Below, piece after piece: positions 1 through 8,252 of a stretch of DNA of 37,801 nucleotides; position 1 is the first letter of the stretch; each line of letters starts with the position of its first letter. The notes beneath the pieces are model-generated. The model saw only the letters and a list, made by a program, of their open reading frames with translations. It had not been told where the DNA came from and did no database searches. The DNA is from CAZELM01 sp964512995 (GTDB taxonomy: Bacteria; CSSED10-310): assembly GCA_964512995.1 (NCBI GenBank), contig CAZELM010000040.1, forward strand, positions 1 to 37,801, in the 5' to 3' direction. The translations under genes and the position numbers were made by a program.

Positions 1-120
1 ATCGGATGTCGCTGATGGCGGCGTGCCGTTGCAGTGCGGATAGCATGGAACCATCTCTTGACACGGAGGGGGAATCGCAAGCGACAGTGCATGGTTACGG
101 AGTAACGGTTGAAACGCACC

Positions 121-556
121 TCACCACTGCCAACGGTAATCCCCCATCTGCGCAATCTGTTTAATCTGCGTAATCTGTGGTTCAGACTTCTACCCCGCAC
201 TCACCCATTGCCAACAGCAATCCCCCATCTGCGCAATCCCTTTAATCTGCGTAATCTGCGGTTCAGACTTCTACCCCGCACTCTCCCACTGCCAACAGCA
301 ATACCCCCATCTGCGCAATCCCTTTAATCTGCGTAATCTGCGGTTCAGACTTCTGCCCCGCACTCTCCCAGTGTCAGCAGCAATCCCCCATCTGCGCAAT
401 CCCTTTAATCTGCGTAATCTGTGGTTCAGACTTCTACCCCGCACTCACCCACTGCCAACGGTAATCCCCCATCTGCGCAATCTGTTTAATCTGCGTAATC
501 TGTGGTTCAGACTTCTGCCCCGCACTCACCCATTGCCAACAGCAATCCCCCTATCT
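121..556. repeat. 81-bp tandem repeat array with nested 9-bp period
   Basis: About five copies of an 81-bp unit lie head to tail. The landmark CCCCCATCTG recurs at 141, 222, 304, 385 and 466, with a decayed copy at 547, so the spacing is 81 bp except for one 82-bp step. Inside each unit the minus strand reads as 9-base steps of CAGATTNNN (CAGATTACG, CAGATTAAA, CAGATTGCG). Copies 1 and 5 share one variant (CGGTAAT... CTGTTTAAT) and copies 2-4 another (CAGCAAT... CCCTTTAAT). Small open frames across the array translate to the same repeated peptide in several frames and are not credible genes. The rest of 1-600 shows no gene. Function is unknown; it could be a regulatory or structural array, or an intergenic repeat family. 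Confidence 0.9.
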
Positions 557-602
557 GCCTTCACCCTCACATCGGATGGCACACTCCGATTCGAAGGATC
601 TC

Positions 603-631
603 TTTACTAATCAACGGAACCACCATACAAT
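603..631 (+). promoter_or_regulatory. candidate sigma-70-type promoter for the fumarase genes
   Basis: TTTACT (603-608) and TACAAT (626-631) are separated by exactly 17 bases and match the -35 and -10 consensus at 4/6 and 5/6 positions. The predicted start near 638 gives a leader of about 33 bases before the fumarase alpha ATG at 671. It lies just downstream of the 81-bp repeat array. This is a pattern match only. Confidence 0.45.
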
Positions 632-670
632 ATTGGCGTTTCACCCATGAAAACAAGGAGGAGGACCTTT

Positions 671-1510
671 ATGAGGGAAATAACCGCTCAGAAAATCACC
701 GAAACCGTTGCCAGGTTGTGCATGGATGCGAATTATCACCTGAGTCCGGATGTCATGGACGCCTATGCGGCAGCAAAATTGGCAGAGGAGTCACCGGTCG
801 GGAAAGAAATTATGGATCAGATCATCCGGAATGCCGAGATCGCCGCACAAGATGACGTTCCATCCTGCCAGGATACCGGCGTTGCGGTCATCTTCGTCGA
901 ACTGGGCCAGGATGTTCATATCACTGGCGGCGATTTCTATACAGCCATCGAAAAGGGAGTGGAGATTGGATACAAAGACGGTTTTCTCCGAAAATCGATG
1001 TGCGACCCCTTCACACGAAAAAACACCGGGACCAATCTGCCGGCCGTGATCCATACCAAAATCGTTCCTGGCACTTCATTGAAGATAACGATCGCTCCCA
1101 AAGGCGGCGGGTCCGAGAATATGTCCAGCGTTGTGATGCTGAAACCATCAGATGGTGAAGAAGGTATCGTGAACTACATCGTGGAATGGGTCAAAAAAGC
1201 GGGTCCCAATCCCTGCCCTCCCACCGTTGTTGGCGTCGGGATCGGCGGGAACTTCGAAAAATCAGCGCTCCTGGCCAAAAAAGCCCTGTTGCGCCCGATT
1301 GGGATCCGCCATGACAACCCGGCGATCGCGGCATTGGAAGTAAAAATTTTAGATCGTATCAATCGATTGGGGATCGGTCCCATGGGTCTGGGCGGCCGGA
1401 TCACGTCATTGGATGTGCATGTGGAGTTCATGCCCTGTCATATCGCCAGTCTCCCTTTGGCCGTCAACATCAACTGTCATGCCAGCCGTCATAAAGAAGC
1501 GGTTCTGTAA
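671..1510 (+). CDS. fumA: fumarate hydratase class I, alpha subunit (N-terminal domain)
   Basis: This is the catalytic N-terminal half of a two-subunit, oxygen-sensitive [4Fe-4S] fumarase, which interconverts fumarate and malate in the cytoplasm (TCA cycle or its reductive branch). The 279-residue length is typical of the separate alpha subunit. The three expected cluster cysteines are visible: C66 in SCQDTG, C182 in NPCPP and C269 near the C-terminus in NCHASRH. Other family blocks are KSMCDPFTRKNTGTN, APKGGGSEN and LRPIG.RHDNP. The start at 671 follows AGGAGGAGGA (656-665) by five bases. An in-frame ATG at 647 lies upstream of that ribosome site and is disfavoured. The beta subunit follows after 15 bases. 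L(+)-tartrate dehydratase TtdA is a close homologue, but the setting without tartrate genes favours fumarase. Confidence 0.93.
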   Translation: MREITAQKITETVARLCMDANYHLSPDVMDAYAAAKLAEESPVGKEIMDQIIRNAEIAAQDDVPSCQDTGVAVIFVELGQDVHITGGDFYTAIEKGVEIGYKDGFLRKSMCDPFTRKNTGTNLPAVIHTKIVPGTSLKITIAPKGGGSENMSSVVMLKPSDGEEGIVNYIVEWVKKAGPNPCPPTVVGVGIGGNFEKSALLAKKALLRPIGIRHDNPAIAALEVKILDRINRLGIGPMGLGGRITSLDVHVEFMPCHIASLPLAVNINCHASRHKEAVL

Positions 1511-1525
1511 CAGGTGGAGGAAACC

Positions 1526-2083
1526 ATGAGTGATATTATCAAGCGAATGAACACACCTTTTCACGATAGCGATGTGGAACAACTGCGAGCCGGAGACAAT
1601 GTATTGATCTCCGGAACCATCCTGACCGGCCGCGATGCCGCACATAAACGTCTGATCGATCTGATCGCCAATGGACAGGAGCTTCCGTTTGATGTGCGCG
1701 GCCAGGTGATCTATTACGTGGGTCCGTCTCCGGCCAAACCCGGAGCGATCATTGGCAGCGCCGGTCCGACGACCAGTAATCGGATGGACGCCTACTCCCC
1801 CAAACTCATCGAAATGGGGCTGAAAGGAATGATCGGAAAAGGAAGCCGCTCCAAAGACGTCAGAGAAGCCATGATGAAACACAAGGCAGTATATTTTGCG
1901 GCAACAGGCGGCGCTGCCGCATTGCTCACGCAAAAAATCAAAGCCATGGAAATACTTGCCTATGAGGATCTCGGTCCGGAAGCGATCCGGATACTTACCG
2001 TCGAAGACTTCCCAGTCGTCGTAGTGAACGATATCCTGGGAAACGACCTGTATGAGATGGGCCGCAAGCAATTCGAGCGTTAA
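1526..2083 (+). CDS. fumB: fumarate hydratase class I, beta subunit (C-terminal domain)
   Basis: This is the partner subunit of the preceding gene. It forms the swivelling C-terminal domain that completes the active site of heteromeric class I fumarase. The 185 residues carry the family blocks DNVLISGTILTGRDAAHKR, YYVGPSPAKPG, GSAGPTTSNRMD, MIGKG and AVYFAATGGAAALL. The ATG at 1526 is preceded by GGTGGAGG with a five-base spacer. A GTG at 1514 would lie within that ribosome site, so 1526 is preferred. The 15-base gap to the alpha gene implies co-transcription. No intrinsic terminator is obvious in the 193 bases downstream. The symbol follows the two-subunit naming and does not mean the E. coli single-chain FumB isozyme. 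Confidence 0.92.
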   Translation: MSDIIKRMNTPFHDSDVEQLRAGDNVLISGTILTGRDAAHKRLIDLIANGQELPFDVRGQVIYYVGPSPAKPGAIIGSAGPTTSNRMDAYSPKLIEMGLKGMIGKGSRSKDVREAMMKHKAVYFAATGGAAALLTQKIKAMEILAYEDLGPEAIRILTVEDFPVVVVNDILGNDLYEMGRKQFER

Positions 2084-2276
2084 AACCACGAAGTGAGTTG
2101 ACCGGTCTTTAACGCATGCAAGGGAAATAACAAACGGGATCAATTCCACAACCTCAAGTGGAGTCGTGAATGGTATATTTCCCATCAAGCATGATGATTG
2201 CATGGATGAATGGAGTGATCAACGAGAGCGTGAAAAAAACAGGATATTTTTTTGTCATCTCTGCGAGTGAAGACGA

Positions 2277-3635
2277 ATGAAAATGACTGAAAAAACGGTT
2301 GCATTCGTAACACTGGGATGCAAACTCAATCAATACGAATCCATGGGCATCGCAGAAGATCTGGAACGGTATGGATTCCGGGTGGTCAATTCCCAATCCG
2401 GAGCGGATTACTATGTGATCAATACCTGTACGGTCACAGGGAAAACCGATCGACGATCCCGGCATGCGATTCATCGGGTCCTGACCTGGAATCCGAAAGC
2501 CAGAATCATTGTTACGGGGTGTGGCGTCCAGCGAAACCCGGAAGAGTTTTCGCACCTGTCGAATGTAATCCTGATCGCCGGAAACCGGGAAAAAAATCAT
2601 ATCGGGGAGCTGCTTCATACCATCGAAACCCGACCGGAAAACGGGTCTTGCATCCAGGTCGCTGCCATGGAACACGCCACGTTCGAAAACATCCCGATCT
2701 CCCGATTCCGGAATTATACCCGGGCTTTTGTGAAGATACAGGAAGGGTGTAATCGCGCCTGTTCCTACTGCATCATTCCGCGGGTCCGCGGTCCTTCCCG
2801 GAGCCAGGTTCCAGACCGTGTGATTGCCGAGATCAGCAATTTAAGCCAACGTGGGTTCAAGGAAATCGTGCTGACCGGCGTGGATCTGGGCACGTACGGA
2901 CTCGACCTGCTACCACCGGCCACATTGACCGAGTTGCTCCATCGCCTGGTAATGATACCAGACCTTGCCCGTATCCGCTTAAGTTCCATCGAACCGATGG
3001 AGTTTTCTGCCGATCTCATCGATTTTATCACTGAAAGTCCGAAAATTTGCCGACATTTCCACATCCCGCTCCAGAGCGGATGCGATTCGGTGCTGAAACG
3101 GATGAACCGCCACTATACAACAGCGGATTACAGCCATATCATCACATCCATCCATCTCCGTCAGCCGATGGCTTGTCTGGGAGCGGACGTGGTCACGGCT
3201 TTCCCCGGCGAGACCGATGAGGAATTCCAAATCACATATGATTTTATCCGCCAATCGCCACTCAACCATTTGCATGTCTTCACGTATTCCAGACGTGACG
3301 GGACACCGGCAGTTCATCACAAGGGACACATAGATCCCCAGATCGCCCGGGACCGCTGCCACAAGCTCCGGGAACTGGGTCATCAGAAAGCCATGGAGTT
3401 CCGAAAGCAGTTGATCGGCCAGACATTGCTGGCGATCACGCTGACGGAAACAGACAAAGAAACAAGCCTGCCGACCGCTCTGTCAGACAATTATATCCGA
3501 ATTCTTCTGAAAGGTCCGACGGTTGAACCGGGCCGGATCATTCCGGTAACGATAGTCGAATGCGACGGTCTGACATCATATGGCCACATCCAGGGAGTTG
3601 CAGAACCGGAATCCAATATCGTCGAACCTCAATAA
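2277..3635 (+). CDS. mtaB: tRNA (t6A37) methylthiotransferase, MtaB type
   Basis: This radical-SAM enzyme installs the 2-methylthio group on N6-threonylcarbamoyladenosine at tRNA position 37. The 452 residues show the methylthiotransferase order. An N-terminal domain holds the three auxiliary-cluster cysteines C15 (TLGCKLNQYES), C51 (NTCTVT) and C82 (VTGCGVQ). A radical-SAM core follows with C158, C162 and C165 (CNRACSYC) plus the downstream PRVRGPSRS. The C-terminal 60-70 residues are consistent with a TRAM domain. The LGCKLNQYE wording fits MtaB better than MiaB or RimO. The ribosome site is weak (GAGTGAAG), and a second ATG at 2283 is possible. The gene ends convergently and overlaps the stop of the next minus-strand gene by 7 bases. 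Confidence 0.9.
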   Translation: MKMTEKTVAFVTLGCKLNQYESMGIAEDLERYGFRVVNSQSGADYYVINTCTVTGKTDRRSRHAIHRVLTWNPKARIIVTGCGVQRNPEEFSHLSNVILIAGNREKNHIGELLHTIETRPENGSCIQVAAMEHATFENIPISRFRNYTRAFVKIQEGCNRACSYCIIPRVRGPSRSQVPDRVIAEISNLSQRGFKEIVLTGVDLGTYGLDLLPPATLTELLHRLVMIPDLARIRLSSIEPMEFSADLIDFITESPKICRHFHIPLQSGCDSVLKRMNRHYTTADYSHIITSIHLRQPMACLGADVVTAFPGETDEEFQITYDFIRQSPLNHLHVFTYSRRDGTPAVHHKGHIDPQIARDRCHKLRELGHQKAMEFRKQLIGQTLLAITLTETDKETSLPTALSDNYIRILLKGPTVEPGRIIPVTIVECDGLTSYGHIQGVAEPESNIVEPQ

Positions 3636-5551
3636 AACAAGGCTTCCCCATCCCAGATTCCCGTAATGGCATGCCCGGAGCGGTTCATCGTGATTTCCCA
3701 ATATTTGTCGCGATCCACCCACTGTAACTGGATGGTATCCTCAGGAGCCACTTCGCAGGCAACCCGATGCACCACCGCAACATGGCTGAGCCGCTCCAAT
3801 TCCGATCGATGTCGTGGCGTGACTTTGGGGATGAGTGCCGCGATCTGAGGGATCTGCTGGAACAGATCCTGTCGTGATACGATCGTGATGGATTGGGGTG
3901 GCTCGGAAGGAAACGATATTGTTCCAGTCGAATGCCACGCCCGATCATCATCCATGCTCCCGTGCAGCGAAAGCGGGATCTGGCTTCCATCGTTCAGCCG
4001 GATCTTTCCAGCAATACGGATCCCAGGTGATCTCCGTGTCCAGACCAATAATGGATTATCCGACGGGAGATTCAGTTCCGTGGATGCTGTCCAAAGCCCA
4101 TCCCGATTGAAACTCCGATCGGCGACCGTGATGATTTGCACGGGCAGCAATTGACCCTCCGGACCGTAATAACCAGGGCATTCTTCCAGATAGGGAATCA
4201 CGGAGAATTCAGGAAGCAAAAACTTCATCTGGGGATAGCCCGCACCAAAACTCCATTTCATGGCCACAACGGTATTTTGAGACGAAAAACGCACTGCAAT
4301 CTGCTGTGAAGCGGTTTCGTAACACCGATTCCATCGGCCGGGTCCACCTGTTGATTGATACCGGTCAACCATCTGATGAATAATGGGCAACTGCGATCCC
4401 ACTGCCATCAGTAACAGGATGCATCCAGCAATGAAACCCGAAACCGAAAATTTCGGGAATCGGCACAGGAATCCGATCGGGAGGGCGGTTAATATTACGA
4501 CAAATGGAAAGATGAGATCGAGATAATGGGGATGAAACCGGATGAGATCTCCAGCGTTTTCCTTTATAAACAAAGGGATTGTCAATCCGATGAATACTGT
4601 GGTGCATCCAAACCAGATCAAACTACGGCTGCGATAGTGCATGATCGCGATTACCAGACAGAGACAGCCGGTCATCATCAGAAAAGGGATCAGTGATCGG
4701 GTGGGTGTTCCGGGGAGTTCTACATCCAGCCAGAATCGGGTTCCATCGAGGGTTTCCCACAGAGTGATACCGTAGCCTGCGATCCGGTGAATGTAACCTG
4801 AAATAATCCCCTGATCCGCCCGGATCAGGAAGCCTTGCGATCTCCCTAACAGAACATCCGCGGCTGGCCACCGATTCCATGCGTTATAGATCAATACCGG
4901 AAAAACGATGGCAAAAATAGGAGTGCTCAAACAGAGGAAATGGCGGATACTCGACGATAACTGATGTTTATTCATCCTCAGGAACAGAACGGGGATGATC
5001 AAAATCAATGCAGTGAAGCGGCCGTTGGCAGTCAATCCCAATGTCATGCCAATGACACATACATACATCCATTTGTCTGTCGCCAGATAGCGGGTGATAA
5101 AATAGATAAACATGGAAATGAAAAGTGGAGACAGATTGCAGGCATAAATCACACGCGATGTTGCGAGTGCCCATGGGCTGACAGCGAGCAGCATGGCGGC
5201 GGCACCGCCGATGACCGGAGTTCCGATGTTCTTCCCGGCCAGGAAAATAAACAATATGGCCGTCATACCAGCCATTGCCATGACCGATCGGGCAGCATCG
5301 ACAGACATTTCCGTCAATCGCATCGCCAAAGCGATCGAATATTCCAGCAGCGGACCTTCATAGACTTTATCACCGGTCAACGGAACGGATTGGCCCTGAG
5401 CGATCGATCTGGCACCCAGTAAAATCAGGGACTCATCATGCTCCAGACCTGGAAGGTTTACGCCGGGATGGAATCGGAAATAGCCTCCGAGGAGAAGAGC
5501 GATGACCACCATCAACCATCCGGCGATATTTTCTGACCTGCGGTGATTCAT
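3629..5551 (-). CDS. polytopic GT-C-type membrane glycosyltransferase (PMT/ArnT-like), putative
   Basis: This is a 640-residue protein with about ten hydrophobic segments in the first 400 residues and a soluble C-terminal region of about 220 residues. After the first membrane segment comes LEHDESLILLGARSI (D39, E40), which resembles the acidic first-loop motif of PMT/ArnT-type GT-C transferases. These use polyprenyl-phosphate sugars on the outer face of the membrane. Substrate and sugar cannot be read from the sequence. The ATG at 5551 overlaps the stop of the upstream gene as TAATG, so translational coupling is likely. A GTG at 5584 would add 11 residues but has no better ribosome site. It is the last gene of the pilin-linked group and overlaps mtaB tail to tail by 7 bases. 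Confidence 0.7.
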   Translation of the reverse strand: MNHRRSENIAGWLMVVIALLLGGYFRFHPGVNLPGLEHDESLILLGARSIAQGQSVPLTGDKVYEGPLLEYSIALAMRLTEMSVDAARSVMAMAGMTAILFIFLAGKNIGTPVIGGAAAMLLAVSPWALATSRVIYACNLSPLFISMFIYFITRYLATDKWMYVCVIGMTLGLTANGRFTALILIIPVLFLRMNKHQLSSSIRHFLCLSTPIFAIVFPVLIYNAWNRWPAADVLLGRSQGFLIRADQGIISGYIHRIAGYGITLWETLDGTRFWLDVELPGTPTRSLIPFLMMTGCLCLVIAIMHYRSRSLIWFGCTTVFIGLTIPLFIKENAGDLIRFHPHYLDLIFPFVVILTALPIGFLCRFPKFSVSGFIAGCILLLMAVGSQLPIIHQMVDRYQSTGGPGRWNRCYETASQQIAVRFSSQNTVVAMKWSFGAGYPQMKFLLPEFSVIPYLEECPGYYGPEGQLLPVQIITVADRSFNRDGLWTASTELNLPSDNPLLVWTRRSPGIRIAGKIRLNDGSQIPLSLHGSMDDDRAWHSTGTISFPSEPPQSITIVSRQDLFQQIPQIAALIPKVTPRHRSELERLSHVAVVHRVACEVAPEDTIQLQWVDRDKYWEITMNRSGHAITGIWDGEALFY

Positions 5552-7317
5552 TACCACCAACCCAATTGCCGCCCGATGTTCCACACGGAGCGCGCTTTCT
5601 CCTGAGCATGTTGTGCTTGGGGTGTATCTCCGATCATGGAACAGAATTGACTTTGCATGGTATAGTGCCCTGCCAATTGCTGAGCCGATATGGGATCAAA
5701 TCGCCCGTTCAACCGGAAAGGAAGAGATGACTGATGTGAACTCGCTGAGCCGGATGGTCCGAGTTCGGCACCAAAACCATCTGGCCGCAGCGCGATATCA
5801 GTTACGCCGGCATGTTGAATATCGCTGATAATCTCAGGATCCAGGATCATGATCGTTCGATGGCGATTTCGTTGGATGATGGAAGCGGTCACGGCACGAT
5901 TCCACTCCCATGAATCCTCAAACGCCATTTCCAGCAACCGCGGGTCGGCCAGGGTGTCATCGGTCTGAAGCAAATCCTGATAGTACCATTTAAATGAGAG
6001 GAGATGCTGAAAAATCACTGGGTGACTGCTTCGTTTTTCAATATCCCGCAGATAAGCCAGGATAAAACTGATGTCGCTCCGGCGCGTAATCATCGGAGCT
6101 TCTGGTTCAGCGCGGTCCATGAAATCGATCCCGAGGAGTCTGGGAAGCATGACATCGTGGCTCCCTTGTTTCCAAGATTGTGACAATGGCACAGACAGAA
6201 AGAAAAGCAATACAACGCGTTCGAGGTATCGCCATACCATCCGATGATTCCTGAATAGAATGGAAACATAATAAAAACTGTGCTGGATCCCGAAGGCAAA
6301 CCAGATCACACAGAGAATCAATGCAGGAAGAAAAAAAGAGGTGGATTCATTGCTGGCGTAGAGGGATACCGCCAAAAACAGAATAACAAATGAAATCCAT
6401 GAAAACATCGCAAATCGGATATGTTGCTTCCAGCATTTGAAGGCTCCAAGGATAACAAATGGGAGGCCGATCCATTGAAATGTATCCGTGATGATGGAGA
6501 GGCAATGAAGGCTGCGGGAGGTGATATCACGCCAGGAACGGATACCGGCGAGAAATGATCCGGATGCTTCTTCTCTGGCGGTGATCAGATCATAAAAGCC
6601 CTGCACCTGATCCGGATTTCCCCAGACATTGAGGGGTGCCACACTTTCTCTGACCGGAAGATAAAGCAGAACAGACGATCCGAAAATAAAAAAAAGCAAA
6701 GCCAGCATCATTACATTTGACCGAACGTTCTTCCTGGGATACTGGATTGCGACGATCAGACCCGGATAAAGAAGAATAATGGTGAGATGATGCGTCAGAA
6801 AGATGCCTGACAGAAAACACAACAGCCAAAGATGTCTCGATGATTGCTGATGATCGAAAAATAGAAACAGGAGCAAAAGGCAGACGAAAAAAAGGTGCAC
6901 CGCATAGACCTCAACCGCTGCAACACTGCGGATGATGGACAGAGATGCACAACCAACGCTGGTGCTGATGAATGAAATGGGCTTGGCGATGTGAAGTTTG
7001 TTGAGAACATGAAACAGAAGAACAGCGATACCGGCCAGAAAAACGCTGTTGATATGATTGGAGCGGGAGGCAATGTCACCGAAGACCAATCCGTGTTGAA
7101 ACAACCAGAGCATCTGGAGAAAAGAGGAATAGCCGGGCGGGTGAGAACCTCCCAGATACCATGCCCGAGTCGTGAGAAGACTGCTTTCTCCCCAATAAAT
7201 TTGTGACGAGGTGAACAATCCGGAGATGAAAAAAATAAATATGGCTATCAGAAGATGATAGCCGATGTATCCGAATGACGTCGTTGTTTTGATTTTCATC
7301 TCAGAGACCGCTTGCAT
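5551..7317 (-). CDS. DUF2723 (TMEM260-like) membrane protein
   Basis: This is a 588-residue polytopic membrane protein. The first extracytoplasmic loop carries the DUF2723 pattern IYWGESSLLTTRAWYLGGSH followed by PPGY. Related motifs occur in the two DUF2723 proteins at 8253 and 11170. The family includes the eukaryotic O-mannosyltransferase TMEM260, so a GT-C sugar transferase acting on exported protein is the best guess. The residues after about 400 form a soluble domain whose end looks helical and TPR-like. Neither the ATG at 7317 nor the one at 7299 has a clear ribosome site; the longer frame is given. The start lies immediately after the U-tract of the pilin terminator, so expression probably relies on read-through. 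The next gene overlaps it as TAATG. Confidence 0.75.
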   Translation of the reverse strand: MQAVSEMKIKTTTSFGYIGYHLLIAIFIFFISGLFTSSQIYWGESSLLTTRAWYLGGSHPPGYSSFLQMLWLFQHGLVFGDIASRSNHINSVFLAGIAVLLFHVLNKLHIAKPISFISTSVGCASLSIIRSVAAVEVYAVHLFFVCLLLLFLFFDHQQSSRHLWLLCFLSGIFLTHHLTIILLYPGLIVAIQYPRKNVRSNVMMLALLFFIFGSSVLLYLPVRESVAPLNVWGNPDQVQGFYDLITAREEASGSFLAGIRSWRDITSRSLHCLSIITDTFQWIGLPFVILGAFKCWKQHIRFAMFSWISFVILFLAVSLYASNESTSFFLPALILCVIWFAFGIQHSFYYVSILFRNHRMVWRYLERVVLLFFLSVPLSQSWKQGSHDVMLPRLLGIDFMDRAEPEAPMITRRSDISFILAYLRDIEKRSSHPVIFQHLLSFKWYYQDLLQTDDTLADPRLLEMAFEDSWEWNRAVTASIIQRNRHRTIMILDPEIISDIQHAGVTDIALRPDGFGAELGPSGSASSHQSSLPFRLNGRFDPISAQQLAGHYTMQSQFCSMIGDTPQAQHAQEKARSVWNIGRQLGWW

Positions 7318-7319
7318 AT

Positions 7320-7348
7320 AAAAAAGGGCAGGAGGTTATCCTGCCCTT
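7320..7348 (-). terminator. intrinsic terminator after the pilin gene
   Basis: A perfect 10-bp stem AAGGGCAGGA (7324-7333) / TCCTGCCCTT (7339-7348) with a five-base loop is followed on the minus strand by a run of T. It lies 28 bases after the pilin stop and directly before the DUF2723 start. It should cut most pilin transcripts and let a fraction continue into the two glycosyltransferase-like genes. Confidence 0.85.
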
Positions 7349-7376
7349 ATGTATTCAACTTACTAAACAGTTGGTA

Positions 7377-7853
7377 TTAGTCGATTGAATCCAAAATGAT
7401 TGTAGCTGTAACACCCTGGATATCGCTGCCGCGGATAACGGCGGTTTCATCGATGTAGAAGGAGCGAACACCTGTGGATGCATAAACGACTGGCCAAGCT
7501 GTCGCTGACCATGACCAGTAAGATCCATTGTCATCCTGTACACTGGCGTTGACCAACAGAATGCTGTATCCTGATTTCAAACCAGAAGCTAACGCGGGGT
7601 CAATGTACGCAACACCACCGGCTCCGTTACCAGAACCCAAGCAGGCTAATGTACCAGTGTAGGTGTGTGGTGAGGAGTTGGTATTGTAGTCAGTTTCACC
7701 GGCTGCGATGGTCTTGAGAGATCCGATGGCGGCCGCTTCATTGGCGGACATACGGCTTCTCAGCAAGCTGGGGATTGCGATAGCAGCAATAATTCCGATA
7801 ATAGCCACAACGATCAACAATTCAATAAGTGTAAATCCTTTTTCGCCTCTCAT
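7377..7853 (-). CDS. type IV pilin / pseudopilin-like protein
   Basis: This is a 158-residue prepilin. It begins with a short charged leader and class III processing site, MRGEKG then FTLIELLIVVAIIGIIAAIA. Mature F1, E5 and the Pro22-like kink (AIPSLLRSR) are all present, so it should be cleaved and N-methylated by PilD-type peptidase and assembled into a pilus or pseudopilus. The C-terminal half has the GYSILLV and GVRSFYIDETAVIRG wording seen in many environmental major-pilin or GspG-like proteins. The ATG at 7853 follows AGGAGGA with seven bases; the ATG at 7871 lies upstream of that site. A sigma-54 promoter precedes it and a strong terminator follows. No assembly genes (PilB, C, D, Q) lie in the window. 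Confidence 0.88.
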   Translation of the reverse strand: MRGEKGFTLIELLIVVAIIGIIAAIAIPSLLRSRMSANEAAAIGSLKTIAAGETDYNTNSSPHTYTGTLACLGSGNGAGGVAYIDPALASGLKSGYSILLVNASVQDDNGSYWSWSATAWPVVYASTGVRSFYIDETAVIRGSDIQGVTATIILDSID

Positions 7854-7928
7854 TAGTCTTTCCTCCTGCAATTAAAAGTTATTCATCGAACGGAAACATT
7901 CTGTTTCCTCATTCCGATTACTATGTAT

Positions 7929-7944
7929 AGCAATCGGCGTGCCA
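7929..7944 (-). promoter_or_regulatory. sigma-54 (RpoN) promoter for the pilin gene
   Basis: The minus strand reads TGGCACG-CCGA-TTGCT, an exact match to the -24/-12 consensus TGGCACG-N4-TTGCW. The invariant GG and GC are correctly spaced. The predicted start near 7918 gives a leader of about 65 bases to the pilin ATG. Sigma-54 control with an AAA+ activator is well established for pilA in Pseudomonas, Geobacter and Myxococcus. Confidence 0.88.
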
Positions 7945-8035
7945 AATATATTTCCAAATCCATATTTTTCAATTATTGTTGCCATATCCTTGATTTTAGA
8001 GTGTTTTAAAGCCTCCTACGTCGCTATTATAAAAA

Positions 8036-8086
8036 CTCCCGGCAGGATGTCAACTGGTTTATGAAAGATTTCGGGAGCGCTTTTTT
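8036..8086. terminator. bidirectional terminator-like hairpin
   Basis: CTCCCG (8036-8041) pairs with CGGGAG (8072-8077) around a 30-base loop. The stem is flanked by six T on the plus strand (8081-8086) and by TTTTTA on the minus strand, so it could stop the 8253-19774 operon before the pilin promoter. The long loop lowers confidence. Confidence 0.5.
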
Positions 8087-8174
8087 GTCATCTCATGATT
8101 CACCGATATTTGTTCATATAAAAATAAAACAATAAATTCAATCGGTTACATATGATGCCAAATATCAGACAAGG

Positions 8175-8213
8175 CAGTGCCCATAATTGTCACCGGGCAC
8201 TGAAGCTTTTTTT
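8175..8213 (+). terminator. plus-strand hairpin with T-run, no cognate gene
   Basis: A perfect 8-bp stem CAGTGCCC (8175-8182) / GGGCACTG (8195-8202) with a 12-base loop is followed by AAGC and seven T (8207-8213) on the plus strand. The minus-strand side has no T-run. No plus-strand gene precedes it. It may end an antisense or small RNA, or insulate the operon from opposing transcription. Confidence 0.5.
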
Positions 8214-8252
8214 GAAAACATAAATCGATGAAAATTACTGAAAAAAACTATT

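Larger units (their letters stand above)
7854..8252. other. 399-base intergenic region: pilin control and operon terminator
   Basis: No credible ORF lies here. From left to right it holds the pilin ribosome site and leader, a sigma-54 promoter on the minus strand (7929-7944), a bidirectional terminator-like hairpin (8036-8086) and a second hairpin with a T-run on the plus strand (8175-8213). The sequence is AT-rich. Binding sites for an enhancer-binding protein of the pilin promoter would be expected in 7960-8150, but I could not define one. Confidence 0.7.

Noticed and set aside
121..556. CRISPR array
   Set aside because: The units are contiguous, with no unique spacers, and the unit is far longer than a CRISPR repeat. 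No cas genes are nearby.
109..610. Small frames in the 81-bp array as peptide-repeat genes
   Set aside because: The period is a multiple of three, so any frame stays open and repeats. There are no ribosome sites, and several frames are equally good.
1406..2203. A 265-codon minus-strand frame across the fumarase genes
   Set aside because: It is antisense to two confidently identified genes and resembles no family.
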